Positions 16,703 through 25,762 of a DNA stretch of 64,000 bases are shown in pieces (position 1 is the first letter of the stretch; the number at the start of each line of letters is the position of its first letter). This stretch comes from Deltaproteobacteria bacterium (GTDB lineage: Bacteria > Myxococcota_C > UBA6777): assembly GCA_006226375.1 (NCBI GenBank), contig SBHC01000038.1, positions 1 through 64,000 on the forward strand, read 5' to 3'. The notes below the pieces were generated by a model, which was given only the letters and a program-made list of their open reading frames with translations, did no database searches and was not told the origin of the DNA. Position numbers and translations under genes: made by a program.

Positions 16703-18184
16703 ATGCTTTTGAGTGTTGCGTCCCAGTGGAAGGTTGTGTTGGGCTCCAGCATGATCTTGTTTGTCTTGTTGATGTTTTTCTTGAGTTACATCGCAAACAA
16801 GCGAATTGAGAACGTCGACGACTATGTCGTGGCAGGGCGAAGGCTGCCTTTGTTCCTATCGTCTGCAACGTTGCTCGCGACCTGGTTTGGTGCAGGAACC
16901 CTGTTAACTGCGACAGATGAAATTCGGAGTCGTGGCGTGACTGGGGCAACTCTCGACCCCATTGGTGCCGGGATTTGTTTGTTGTTGGTTGGCTTTTTGT
17001 TTGCCGCGCCTCTATGGAGCATGAAGCTTCGAACCCTCCCCGACTTCTTTCGCTTGCGGTTTAACAAGCACGCTGAGATTGGCTCATCCTTCTTGATGAT
17101 TCCACCGTATCTGGGATGGATTGCGGCACAGTTTATGGCTTTGGCGGGGCTGCTGAAGTTGTTCTTTGGGATTCCTGTTGTGGTGGGGCTTTCTCTCGTT
17201 GCTTTGGTAGGAATCGGCTACACCATCGTAGGTGGAATGTGGGCGGTTGCGCTGACCGATGCTGTCCAAATGGCGCTTGTTATCGTGGGTCTTGTTGTGA
17301 TGGCCGTGAGCATCCTTTGGGCGCTTGGCTCCGGCGATATGGCTGCGGGATGGGCTCGTTTGTTGAAGGAGTCTCCACCCCATAGGTTGCAGCTCATACC
17401 GGCGGGTTCTGCGGCTGCATTTACAGGTTGGCTGGGTGTTTTGTTTGCAGGGTCTTTGGGGAATGTTCCTTCGCAAGATGTGATGCAGCGTGTGTTCTCG
17501 TCCCAGTCTGCCAAGGTGGCCCGGCGAGCTTGTTTGATCGCGGGTACTTTGTACTTGCTGCTGGGCTTGATTCCTATCTTGCTGGGCCTGGCGGCTCCCA
17601 TTCTGCTTCCCAACAGCGCCAAGACAGGGACCCTTGCTCTCCTCGCGAAAGTCTTTATGCACCCGGCCATGTCGTTGATTATGGTTCTCACCATTATGTC
17701 GGCTGTGCTCTCAACCATCGACAGCGCGATTCTCGCGCCGGCTACGGTGTTGGCGCAAAACCTACTGAAACGTACTTCTGCTTTCAAGGACGCAGATGAG
17801 CTGAAGCTTAACCGCGTTGCTGTTCTTGTCATTGGCGTGACTAGCTTGGCTGTCGCGTACGCTGGGGAAAGTGCTTATGGCTTGCTGGAGTCGGGCTACG
17901 AGTTGGGGATGGTGTCCTTGATGGCTCCGTTGGCTCTCGGGCTTTGGCTCAAAAAACGTTCCAATGTGGGAATCCTTGCTTCGATGGTGTTTGGAACGTC
18001 CGTGTGGTTGGTCCACAAGATTGCTGGGTGGGAAGCGTTCCTTGGCATGAAAGAATTTCCTCTCCCTGTGGGGATCTTGTCCATGTTGCTTTCGTTTGGG
18101 ATCTACTTTGCGTTGGCTCCTTTCTTTCCTCAACCTTCCGAGACTTCCACCGATACCGACGTTCAACCCGCAGAGCAAGCCTAA
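16703..18184 (+). CDS. Sodium:solute symporter family transporter
   Basis: A 493-residue polytopic membrane protein of the SSS family, with about 12-13 hydrophobic segments. Diagnostic stretches are the N-terminal DDYVVAGRRLPLFLSSATLLATWFG region, in which GR.LP and the ATW.G sequence are typical, then YTIVGGMWAVALTDAVQM in the middle, and SAVLSTIDSAILAPATVLAQN (TMS8 motif with conserved Ser/Thr). The ATG at 16703 follows AGGGG; the frame is open upstream to 16652. A sugar kinase gene follows on the same strand, suggesting uptake followed by phosphorylation of one substrate. The cargo cannot be named; sugars, amino acids and organic acids are all family substrates. Confidence 0.88.
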   Translation: MLLSVASQWKVVLGSSMILFVLLMFFLSYIANKRIENVDDYVVAGRRLPLFLSSATLLATWFGAGTLLTATDEIRSRGVTGATLDPIGAGICLLLVGFLFAAPLWSMKLRTLPDFFRLRFNKHAEIGSSFLMIPPYLGWIAAQFMALAGLLKLFFGIPVVVGLSLVALVGIGYTIVGGMWAVALTDAVQMALVIVGLVVMAVSILWALGSGDMAAGWARLLKESPPHRLQLIPAGSAAAFTGWLGVLFAGSLGNVPSQDVMQRVFSSQSAKVARRACLIAGTLYLLLGLIPILLGLAAPILLPNSAKTGTLALLAKVFMHPAMSLIMVLTIMSAVLSTIDSAILAPATVLAQNLLKRTSAFKDADELKLNRVAVLVIGVTSLAVAYAGESAYGLLESGYELGMVSLMAPLALGLWLKKRSNVGILASMVFGTSVWLVHKIAGWEAFLGMKEFPLPVGILSMLLSFGIYFALAPFFPQPSETSTDTDVQPAEQA

Positions 18185-18274
18185 GATACAGTGCACAAGC
18201 AAGGCAAATGAGAGCTTTGTTGTGCTCTTGTGGTAGGGGCCGATGGTTCACGTGTTCTTTTGTGGAGTGTTTCC

Positions 18275-19093
18275 TTGTTCGATTTGTTATGCCTTGGCGA
18301 TGTTGCGTTGGATGTGTATCCGGATGCTACTTATCCCGGTGGTTGCAGCCTTAATGTGGCCCGGCACCTTCATGCTCTGAGTGGAGGAAGGGTCGAGTCT
18401 TTGGGGGTGATGGCTCCTGTCCATCGCGAGGAACAACGCTTCTTTGAGGAGCCTTTGGAACGTTCATCGATAACTCTCCATCGGATGGAAACAAGCTATC
18501 CGACTCCTCGATGCTATGTTGAGGTGGACGAGCAGGGAGAACGTTCCTTCCCCAGATACGATGCTGCCGCGTTGGTGCATGCTTCGGTGGGTCCAACTGA
18601 ACTGCAAGTGTTGAAGCAGTACCAACATGTACTGACCGTGCTTTACGAGGAGTCTGAGGCTCTCGTCCGTTCGTTGGTTGCATCAGAATGGGATGGTTCT
18701 TTGTTTCTTGATTTCTCCAACTTGAGCGGTTTTCACTCAGATGTTGCTATCATGAGAGAGTTGGCCGGACGGTTGACCGTTGGCTTTTGTGGGTTGGAGC
18801 ATCACCAAAGGGATCTGATTCGTGATATCCAGGTCTTGAGTGAAGAGTCTGGAACGTCCTTTGTTGTCACCTTAGGGAGCAGAGGGAGTGTGGCTTTTTA
18901 TGAAGGTCGTCGGATTGAGCAAGCCGCCTTTCCTGTGGAACAAGTCGTGGACTCTACAGGAGCAGGTGACTCTTTTATCGCAGCCTTTCTGTTCCATTTC
19001 TTGCAGAACAACGATATCAAAGTTTGTCTACAAGAGGCCAGCAAGTACGCGGCTCAAACTCTTCAATACGAAGGTGCCTTTCGCTCGTCATAG
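18275..19093 (+). CDS. PfkB-family sugar kinase, fructoselysine 6-kinase (FrlD)-like
   Basis: A 272-residue ribokinase-fold kinase. The N-terminus LLCLGDVALDVYP and the YPGGCSLNVARHL motif correspond to FrlD-type 'iGDn.vDiYP' and 'GGNavNVA'. The C-terminal PfkB signature DSTGAGDSFIAAF contains the catalytic Asp and anion hole. The ending ASKYAAQTLQYEGAF is very like the FrlD end. I chose the TTG at 18275: GGAG lies seven to eight bases upstream and the number of residues before GD matches FrlD. A GTG at 18230 would add 15 residues. It follows the symporter gene by 90 bp. Phosphorylation of a fructosamine is suggested; other PfkB substrates are possible. Confidence 0.8.
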   Translation: MFDLLCLGDVALDVYPDATYPGGCSLNVARHLHALSGGRVESLGVMAPVHREEQRFFEEPLERSSITLHRMETSYPTPRCYVEVDEQGERSFPRYDAAALVHASVGPTELQVLKQYQHVLTVLYEESEALVRSLVASEWDGSLFLDFSNLSGFHSDVAIMRELAGRLTVGFCGLEHHQRDLIRDIQVLSEESGTSFVVTLGSRGSVAFYEGRRIEQAAFPVEQVVDSTGAGDSFIAAFLFHFLQNNDIKVCLQEASKYAAQTLQYEGAFRSS

Positions 19094-19294
19094 GAAGAGG
19101 GGTAGGAGGAAGGAAAGAATTGTTAAGATAAGTTTGTGAAGATTCCGATGCTCTTGGGTATTGTTGTTTGAAGCTAACGTGTTGCGTCTTTTTTATACAG
19201 TTCATCCACTGGAGTGGTCTGCAAGAAAGTTCTTGCTTGTAGGGGATGAGCAGTCTGGCTTCAGATTTTTACTTTATCTCTAGGAGAAATGACG

Positions 19295-19834
19295 ATGAGA
19301 GCAAACGTCTTAAGAGTGGCTGTGTGGACTGTGATGGGATTGGTTGTGTGGGGAGGCTCTGTGATGGCAGGTCCACAAACTCGTCAACATTCAACCCAGA
19401 AAGTGGTCTATCAATACTTGCAGTGCATGCAACTGGAAAAGCAGGTTCTGGCTGAAGCTGAGACCTTGCGCTTGATGGCTCCTGACTGCAAAAAGCATCT
19501 TTGTGCAAACAAAGCGGATCATTGCGTTCCAGCGTATTACCAATGTCTTCAGCGATACGCCAAAGTAGAAGCCCGCCGGATGATGCAAAAACAACGTCAA
19601 CATTGCACGATGGTCATTCGCTCCTGTTCATCATCAAGAAGCTACCAGACCGCTCTTGATGTTGTCATGCTTCATTGGAACCTTCATCTAATCGTCCAGA
19701 CGGTGCTCAAAGAAAGAGAGTTGCTCTCTGCGTTGCGTATGCATGTTCTCAATCAATCCAGTCTTGCCATGTCTAAGATCCAGAGCTTGTTGCGCCAACA
19801 GGCAAAGCTTGCTGTGAGACGTTGCAAACGATAG
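19295..19834 (+). CDS. Exported protein of unknown function
   Basis: A 179-residue product. AGGAG at 19282-19286 is eight bases from the ATG at 19295 but only two from the ATG at 19289, so I use 19295. A signal peptide (VLRVAVWTVMGLVVWGGSVMAG) is followed by a helical domain with seven cysteines in pairs (YLQCMQLEKQ, CKKHLCANKADHC, YYQCLQRYAK, HCTMVIRSC). The spacing suggests a disulfide-stabilised helical bundle. No family recognised. It stands alone between the kinase gene and a gene-poor stretch. Confidence 0.6.
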   Translation: MRANVLRVAVWTVMGLVVWGGSVMAGPQTRQHSTQKVVYQYLQCMQLEKQVLAEAETLRLMAPDCKKHLCANKADHCVPAYYQCLQRYAKVEARRMMQKQRQHCTMVIRSCSSSRSYQTALDVVMLHWNLHLIVQTVLKERELLSALRMHVLNQSSLAMSKIQSLLRQQAKLAVRRCKR

Positions 19835-20466
19835 CTCTGTCTCTATGAGGGGCTTGGACATTGATGTTGGGGAGAATGCACTCTTTTCCTTGTTCGAGCG
19901 TAGTGTTGAATCATCTTTGGTATGATTGCTGTCTTTTGTTCCGAATATGTGGAAAGTTTTGTGTGCTCTTTTGAGCTTGGCTTGTCGTTATCACTCCCAG
20001 CCAGCCATAACACTCTGTGAGCGCGACTCTTCTTTGCGTTTGAGGGCTTCATTGTTGGCATAATGGGGAGGGCGTGACTCAATCCTATGGGTAACAAGTG
20101 GCCTTCGCCTTTGTGATGACGCCAGGCAAACATTTACCCGGCTGCCCATGCGGGATATAGGCAAGGGAGAAGTACCCACATCCGTGGGCACTCTGTTCTT
20201 GCAAACACTGATACTGTTTGTTGTTCCTACAAGACTCCATCCAACACGCGATAGATTTGTCGCCGTTCATCTGCGCAATCTTTGGACTCTGTAACCCAAT
20301 TAAACATGCAGTATTCTTGTCTACGCAATCTGCGGACTCCTGCCCCGCGCCAACAAGCCAACGGCCTACAACCACACCCTGATGGGGGAGGGGATTTGAT
20401 CAAACCTGTCAAAAACTGTAACAAGGAGTGGTGTTGTTTGGATGGATACTTCATTGTGAGACTTCT
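19835..20466. other. Gene-poor region with structured segment
   Basis: No convincing gene. A minus-strand frame at 20085-20375 encodes a cysteine-rich 96-residue peptide (pieces such as ACWMESCRNNKQYQCLQEQ and GCGYFSLAY), but it has no signal peptide or Shine-Dalgarno sequence. At 20171-20192 there is a hairpin (AGT-a-CCCAC / GTGGG-c-ACT), and a shorter CCCG/CGGG dyad precedes it. The region could hold a decayed gene or a structured RNA; I cannot tell which. Confidence 0.4.
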
Positions 20467-21789
20467 ATGGATTCCTCATCGTTTCCCAACTTCTTGTCAG
20501 CTTGGTGGTCATTGTTTTGTCGGTGCTTGCTTGGCGCTTGTTTGCTTGGCGCTTGTTTGAGCGAAGCTTGCATTCCAACCAAGCCCAACCTGCAGTGCCG
20601 TCCTTGCCCATGCCCTGAAGAGACTCATTCGTGTGAACAGGGTGTTTGTGTAGAGAAGAATGCAGCCACGGTGTCCAACTGCTTGCCGCAGGAAGTTTCT
20701 GTGGAGAACGTGGGAGATGTTGGAGCTATGGACTCAGCCTCTCCCAAAGAGGTGGTACAAGACAGCTCTTCTTTGGAAGAGGTGACTCCCGACCTTCAAA
20801 CTCCGGAAGAGGCAACTCCAGAGCCTGTCCTTGAGAAAACACCCACAGAGCCCAAGCCGACAGGTCCGTGCCTGCCTACCCGTCTGGTGGGAGAACTCAC
20901 AGGGCATAGTAGTTATGTGAATGGGATCGGCTTTCTTCCTGGGAAATCGATCGCAATCACATCGTCGCTGGACCAAAACGTTCGAGTCTGGGACTTGAAC
21001 ACGCGTCAGATTCTGCAAACCGAAGCCATCCAAGGTGCGCCGTTTAATTTAACGGTAAGTCCAGACGGTTTGTGGTTGGCGTTTGCTGTCTCCAACAATG
21101 TTCAACTTTGGAAGATCAGCCAGAACAAAATTACATACGACAAGACGTTGTCGTCTCATACAGACGAAGTGACCTCCATGGAGTTCCAAAGCGGTAGCGA
21201 CAAGTTGGCGACTGCTGGGAAGGACAAGAAGGTGCTGCTGTGGGATATCTTCTCTGGAAAGCTTCTAACATCGTTGGAGAACACAACAGCTCCGGTGAAG
21301 GGGCCCATCGTTAATCTAGCCTTCCATCCGCAAAGCAATTTACTTTTGGCTGTGGATGAAGATGTTGTGGTTCGAGTGTGGGATGTGGACGCCAAAGAAG
21401 TGTATCAAAATTATGTGGCTAGCGCTGGTGCAGTGGTCGGGCGCTTTACATCCGATGGCTTGGCGATGGTCTACGCGGTAGCACCGGGACATCAGCTTGA
21501 CCATTGGTTTTACCAAGGTTCGTTTAGTGTTAACTTTAAGGGTACAGGTCACACCGCAAAGGTGACACATCTGGACGTTCACCCTCAAAAGCCATGGGCT
21601 GTTTCTGGCGGGCAGGATACCACGGTCCGCTTTTGGGATCTGCCTTCAGCGCCAGGCGGCTCGGGTGGCTTGCGCGATACCTTAACGCAACACAAAGGCC
21701 GCATCACCGGGCTTGCTTTTCAACCCAACGGCCAAGGTATGTTGAGCGCATCGGTGAACGGACAGCTTCTGTTCTGGGGTTGTCCTTAG
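20467..21789 (+). CDS. WD40-repeat lipoprotein
   Basis: A 440-residue lipoprotein. The ATG at 20467 begins a signal peptide whose lipobox is doubled (LLGACLLGAC, from a 15-bp tandem repeat). A short cysteine-rich stretch (CRPCPCPEETHSCEQGVCV) and an acidic Pro/Glu-rich linker lead to a WD40 propeller from about residue 140: LTGHSSYVNGIGFLPGKS, then NVRVWDLNTRQ, HTDEVTSMEF, KKVLLWDIFSG, VVRVWDVDAK, TTVRFWDL and GQLLFWGC. Six to seven blades are visible. It converges with another cysteine-rich WD40 lipoprotein gene; the stops are 8 bp apart. The partner is unknown. A periplasmic or surface scaffold role is likely. Confidence 0.8.
   Translation: MDSSSFPNFLSAWWSLFCRCLLGACLLGACLSEACIPTKPNLQCRPCPCPEETHSCEQGVCVEKNAATVSNCLPQEVSVENVGDVGAMDSASPKEVVQDSSSLEEVTPDLQTPEEATPEPVLEKTPTEPKPTGPCLPTRLVGELTGHSSYVNGIGFLPGKSIAITSSLDQNVRVWDLNTRQILQTEAIQGAPFNLTVSPDGLWLAFAVSNNVQLWKISQNKITYDKTLSSHTDEVTSMEFQSGSDKLATAGKDKKVLLWDIFSGKLLTSLENTTAPVKGPIVNLAFHPQSNLLLAVDEDVVVRVWDVDAKEVYQNYVASAGAVVGRFTSDGLAMVYAVAPGHQLDHWFYQGSFSVNFKGTGHTAKVTHLDVHPQKPWAVSGGQDTTVRFWDLPSAPGGSGGLRDTLTQHKGRITGLAFQPNGQGMLSASVNGQLLFWGCP
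20529..20558 (+). repeat. 15-bp tandem duplication inside a lipobox
   Basis: Two perfect copies of GCTTGGCGCTTGTTT (20529-20543 and 20544-20558) within the signal peptide of the WD40 lipoprotein. They encode LLGAC twice in a row and so produce two consecutive lipobox cysteines. Confidence 0.9.
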
Positions 21790-21797
21790 GTTGTTGA

Positions 21798-24182
21798 TTA
21801 AGGGTTGGTTGGCTTGTGGTTGACCCGCCAGCGTCGGACGTTTCCGTCGCTGTGACTGGAGGCGATTTGGCCGACCTGAGTGGGGTGGAAGGCGACCCCA
21901 AAGACTGTCTGGGAGACAGAGGTGTCTTGCAGCATGTATGCAGTGTTGTTGATGGTCACATCCCATACGTGAATGCCGTTGTTGCTGTTGAGATTTTCGC
22001 TCCAGGCCAGGTTCTTGCTGTCGGAACTCCAGGCCAGCCGGTGGATGCGAGTGCCCACTGCAAAGGTGATGTACTCTGTAATCAGGTTGAAGGTGGTGGT
22101 GTTGTAAAGCCGGATAACATGAACAATCTGTCCGGCGTTGCTCCACAGAACGGCCAGGGTTTTTTGGTCAGGGCTGATGGCAAAGTCCCAAGGCAGCAAG
22201 GTGGGGTGGGAGAGGGTGTGTAGGACCTTTCTGGAGCTCACCTCCCACACAAGAAGTCGGCCATCCAGGCTCGCTGAAAGCGCCTCTCTGCTGTTGGAGA
22301 GAAAGGCCAGTTGGTGGATGGACTTGGTGTGTAGCGTAATGTTCTGTGACGTCCAGGTGGTGGTGTCCCACAGCTGGATGCCACCTTTGTTGTCGCCGGT
22401 GAGGAGTCGTTTCCCGTCGCTTTGGTAGGCGACTGCCATGCCCGGAGCGTTCAAGGGTAGACGTCGGATGCGCTTTCCGTTGGCAACGTTCCACACCGAG
22501 ACGCTGCCCGAGAGATCGGAGGTCGCGAGGGTGTTGCTGTCTGGGCCGAAAGCAAGGCGGGTCACTGTGTTGGTGTGGGCGAGGGTTCGGACGGTGCTCA
22601 CCACGTTTTGCAAGCCCCACAAACGAACCGAGTTGCCGCTTGCTCCAGCGAGGAAGCTTTGGTTGGGAGAATAAGCCACGTCACGACCAGCCGAGCTGGC
22701 GAGAGGATAGAACAGAATGCAGGCGTTGGTGCTGCACGATTCGTTGCTTTGACAGCAGTTCCCCAGGCAGCAGCGCTCTCCTGCCTGGCATGAACGGTTG
22801 CAAGCTCCGCAGTGATCCAGATTGGTGCGCAAGTCCAGGCATTGCCCGCTGCAGCACGTGGCTGCTCCATACAACACCGTGACATCGATGCGAGGAATGT
22901 TGGCTTTGGGCCTGCTGGTTCGACAGATGCTGGCGGATACGCTGTCATCCAGATCGATGACCACCGTGAGCTTTCCGCTGCTAACGGTCGACTTGGGTAA
23001 CGTAATGGTGGTGCTGTGAGCCGGCGTCAGGTTTTCGTTGCACTGTGGCTCTCCGCCGCCGACTGTGCCAAGCACCTGGGTCCCAATCCGGATGGTTGCC
23101 TTCTCCTCTGGATTGTTGAAGTCTCCGTAGATGTCGACTTTGAGCTGCAGAGATTCAGCGGTGTTGGGCTCGCGTAGACCTGTGAACGCAAACTGTATGT
23201 TCTTTTCGCCATCGCGTGTGATGGGCAAGCTGATTGTTTTGGACGCGCTGGTGTCACCGCATGAGTTTCCGCATCGACCGCAGTGTTGTGAGCTTTCGTC
23301 TGGATCGGTGCAGACTCCATCGCAGCAAAGTTCGCCCACTTCGCAGGCGTTGCCACAGGCACCGCAGTTTTTGGTGCTGGTTTGGAGGTTGGCGCATTCA
23401 TCGCCGCAGCAGGTGCTGGCGTTGGCGCTGCAGCATTGCCCATCGCAGCAGGTGAACGTGCCGCAAGAGAGGCCACATTCACCGCAGTTTTTGGCGTCTT
23501 CTTCGACCTCAACGCAGTCACCGTCGCAGCACTCTGAGCCGTCTTCGCAGCGTTTGCCGCACTGTCCGCAGTTGTTGGTGTCTCCAAGGATGTTGACACA
23601 GCCGTTGGTGCAGCATTGTTGTTGGTCGCCACAGCACTGGCCTTTGCAGCATGTTCCGGTCGAGCACGTTTGGTTGCAAGCTCCACAGTGCCGTGGGTCA
23701 ATTTGTGTGGAAACGCAGCGACCGTTGCAGCACGACTCTCCAGAGGCGCAGCAGAGACCCTGACAGCAGGTTTCGTTGGCGCCACAGGCTTGTCCACAAG
23801 CGCCGCAGTGTTTGAGGTCACTCTTGGGGTTTACGCATGTTCCGTTGCAGCATTGTTGTCCAGGTGGGCATCGAACTCCACAAGCGCCGCAGTTGTTCAT
23901 GTTGCGATCCAACTGGATGCAAATGCAATTGATTCCCCCTTGGCGTCCGCTGATGCAGTTGGGGGGACATTCTGTAAAAGGAGAGGGGCAGGTGCATTGG
24001 TTGTTTTGGCAGACGAGGTTGGGACCAAACGTCAGGCAATTTGCGTCTTCACGACATTGCAGAGTGAGGTTGAGGTAGCCACCGGTTTCAAGGTTGCCCG
24101 AACAGGCAAACAACAATCCAACAAAGCCGGCGAGAACAAACAGGCTACGAACCCACATGCGCAGGGGAAGAGGGGCCATCAT
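21798..24182 (-). CDS. Cysteine-rich plus WD40 lipoprotein
   Basis: A 794-residue lipoprotein. The ATG at 24182 overlaps the upstream gene's TGA (ATGA) and GAGGAG lies close by, so translation is probably coupled. Signal peptide ends VGLLFAC. Residues 25-300 contain repeated 'CCxGxCVxxxxDxxHCGxCGxxC' modules (for example KHCGACGQACGANETCCQG). A non-cysteine beta domain follows (about 300-420, SKTISLPITRDGEKNIQF, perhaps carbohydrate-binding-like), then two more cysteine modules. From about residue 500 there is a WD40 propeller (NSVRLWGLQNVV, GSVSVWNVANGKRI, GGIQLWDTTTW, GRLLVWEVSSRKVL, GIHVWDVTIN, GNVRRWRV). It is the last gene of the kinase operon and may be a surface or periplasmic partner of the kinase sensor. 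Confidence 0.85.
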   Translation of the reverse strand: MMAPLPLRMWVRSLFVLAGFVGLLFACSGNLETGGYLNLTLQCREDANCLTFGPNLVCQNNQCTCPSPFTECPPNCISGRQGGINCICIQLDRNMNNCGACGVRCPPGQQCCNGTCVNPKSDLKHCGACGQACGANETCCQGLCCASGESCCNGRCVSTQIDPRHCGACNQTCSTGTCCKGQCCGDQQQCCTNGCVNILGDTNNCGQCGKRCEDGSECCDGDCVEVEEDAKNCGECGLSCGTFTCCDGQCCSANASTCCGDECANLQTSTKNCGACGNACEVGELCCDGVCTDPDESSQHCGRCGNSCGDTSASKTISLPITRDGEKNIQFAFTGLREPNTAESLQLKVDIYGDFNNPEEKATIRIGTQVLGTVGGGEPQCNENLTPAHSTTITLPKSTVSSGKLTVVIDLDDSVSASICRTSRPKANIPRIDVTVLYGAATCCSGQCLDLRTNLDHCGACNRSCQAGERCCLGNCCQSNESCSTNACILFYPLASSAGRDVAYSPNQSFLAGASGNSVRLWGLQNVVSTVRTLAHTNTVTRLAFGPDSNTLATSDLSGSVSVWNVANGKRIRRLPLNAPGMAVAYQSDGKRLLTGDNKGGIQLWDTTTWTSQNITLHTKSIHQLAFLSNSREALSASLDGRLLVWEVSSRKVLHTLSHPTLLPWDFAISPDQKTLAVLWSNAGQIVHVIRLYNTTTFNLITEYITFAVGTRIHRLAWSSDSKNLAWSENLNSNNGIHVWDVTINNTAYMLQDTSVSQTVFGVAFHPTQVGQIASSHSDGNVRRWRVNHKPTNP

Positions 24183-25660
24183 TGTTGACTCCTCAAGAGT
24201 GTTTGGGCCGAGGCAGGTTTGCGCAGGGCCGTTTTGGGTTTGGAGTTGGCGGCAGGAGCAGGAAAGCGAACCTTGCAAGGGATGTTGTTGCGAGGACCGG
24301 GGGCTGACAAAAATACACCTGTCAATCCCAGCCCCAAGGCAACGGTTCCCAGGGCGATGCTGACGTAGCCTCCTGTGCGAAGACCGTTACCGAGCTGTCC
24401 AAGGCTCTGGTAGGTTCTGAAGCCAGTAATCGCATCTTGTTGAAGAGCTTCCAGCGCGGCGGTTTGGTGCGAACTGGCGGCGACGTGCAAGACGATGGAC
24501 GCGAGCAGCGCCGCGGTCCCGACTCCCACTGTGCTCCAACTCAGGACCTTGTAGGTCTTCTCGGTGTTTTTCTTCTCAGCCCATAGCAAATACGCAGGGT
24601 CTCGTTTCAGTACCATCGACAAGCTGTTTTCCTTGTTGGGTTCCGTCTGGATGCTTTGCTCTGCAGGAATGTAACAGGGCTTCTGGATGCGAACGTTGTA
24701 TGTCCCTTTCTCCAGAGGGAGTGAGAGCTTGGTTTTGCCTCGCAGCTTCCTGTCAATAAAAACATCGGCACGAGGTGGAAGGCTTTCAACCCGAAGAATC
24801 GGAATTGTGGGAGGTCGTTGAAACAATTGCGCTACAGGTTTTCCTGCCTGCACCACGATGTTGCGTTTCTTGGCCGGGCGGTGGGGGTACTTTACCGTGA
24901 GCTGGTAGCGACCCAGAGGCAGCTGCAGGCTCCAAAGAGAGCCGACACGTGAGAGCTTGTTCTCCAGGCCTTCGCCTTTGAGGGTCATGCGGGCCTTGGG
25001 GTCGTTGGTGACGATGCTGACGCTTTCGTAGGGCGGCGTGAACAAACGGGTCTCTTGGTCGTTGCGCTGGAGAACAAGAGACTTGGAGGCTGTGACCACA
25101 GGGCTCAACAGATAGGTGACTTGGATGCTGTAAGGGCCTGGACGCAGCCGCACCGTCCAAACGGTTCGCAGCTCACACCGGTTCCATTGGTAGCCTTTGA
25201 CACAGATCTTGGCGCGCGGGTGGTTCGAGATCACAACCAGGGTTGCGTACCCAATGCGGTTGCGTATCTGACGAATCCTGCGTTGGGTTTGTTTGCGGAT
25301 GTCTTGATCGTCGTAGAGGCGTTGTTGGTTGTGGTATTGCAGCCAGATCAGGGCTTGTTCCAACAAGTATGACCGACGGTTTTGTTGGGTTTGCCTCTTG
25401 GCTGCGAGTTCGTAACAAATGGCTGCGTTTCGCAGAGAGCGGGCTTTGCGAGAGCGGTTGGGGCCAACATTGGACAAACGTCTGGCCTGACGAACAAAGC
25501 AAGAAGCCGCTCGTTGGAACTTCTTCTGTTCAAACAGCGTGCGGCATTGCGCTTGCACCATTCTTGGGAGAAGGAGCAGGACAAGGCACAACAGAGCAGC
25601 CCCATACAGAGACCCTGTTGGTTGAACTTGGTCCGATCCCACGCCCCAGGTAACAATCAT
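24179..25660 (-). CDS. PEGA-domain membrane protein
   Basis: A 493-residue exported protein. Hydrophobic signal near residues 18-38 (GAALLCLVLLLLPRMVQAQ). A helical, TPR-like region follows (FEQKKFQRAASCFVRQARR). Then come three or four PEGA-like beta repeats; the clearest is RVESLPPRADVFIDRKLRG with LPLEKGTYNVRIQKPCYIP, and ISNHPRAKICVKGYQW and VTNDPKARMTLKGEG are others. Near the C-terminus two hydrophobic helices (VGVGTAALLASIVLHVAA and YVSIALGTVALGLGLTGVF) probably span the membrane, as in many myxobacterial PEGA proteins. Its stop overlaps the start of the WD40 lipoprotein gene by 4 bp (ATGA). The upstream gene is a Ser/Thr kinase, 102 bp away. Confidence 0.82.
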   Translation of the reverse strand: MIVTWGVGSDQVQPTGSLYGAALLCLVLLLLPRMVQAQCRTLFEQKKFQRAASCFVRQARRLSNVGPNRSRKARSLRNAAICYELAAKRQTQQNRRSYLLEQALIWLQYHNQQRLYDDQDIRKQTQRRIRQIRNRIGYATLVVISNHPRAKICVKGYQWNRCELRTVWTVRLRPGPYSIQVTYLLSPVVTASKSLVLQRNDQETRLFTPPYESVSIVTNDPKARMTLKGEGLENKLSRVGSLWSLQLPLGRYQLTVKYPHRPAKKRNIVVQAGKPVAQLFQRPPTIPILRVESLPPRADVFIDRKLRGKTKLSLPLEKGTYNVRIQKPCYIPAEQSIQTEPNKENSLSMVLKRDPAYLLWAEKKNTEKTYKVLSWSTVGVGTAALLASIVLHVAASSHQTAALEALQQDAITGFRTYQSLGQLGNGLRTGGYVSIALGTVALGLGLTGVFLSAPGPRNNIPCKVRFPAPAANSKPKTALRKPASAQTLLRSQQ

Positions 25661-25762
25661 GCCGTGACATACTCACAAAGAATCGAGCCCTTCCACATAC
25701 AAGCCACCGCAGAAACAAACCGCTCCGGTATAGGGTAGAAGGCTCACACACAAGTAGCTTTC

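Noticed and set aside
23131-23763. Plus-strand frame rich in Ser, Gln and His inside the cysteine-rich gene
   Set aside because: Mirror of cysteine/glycine codon runs on the coding strand, with no domain.
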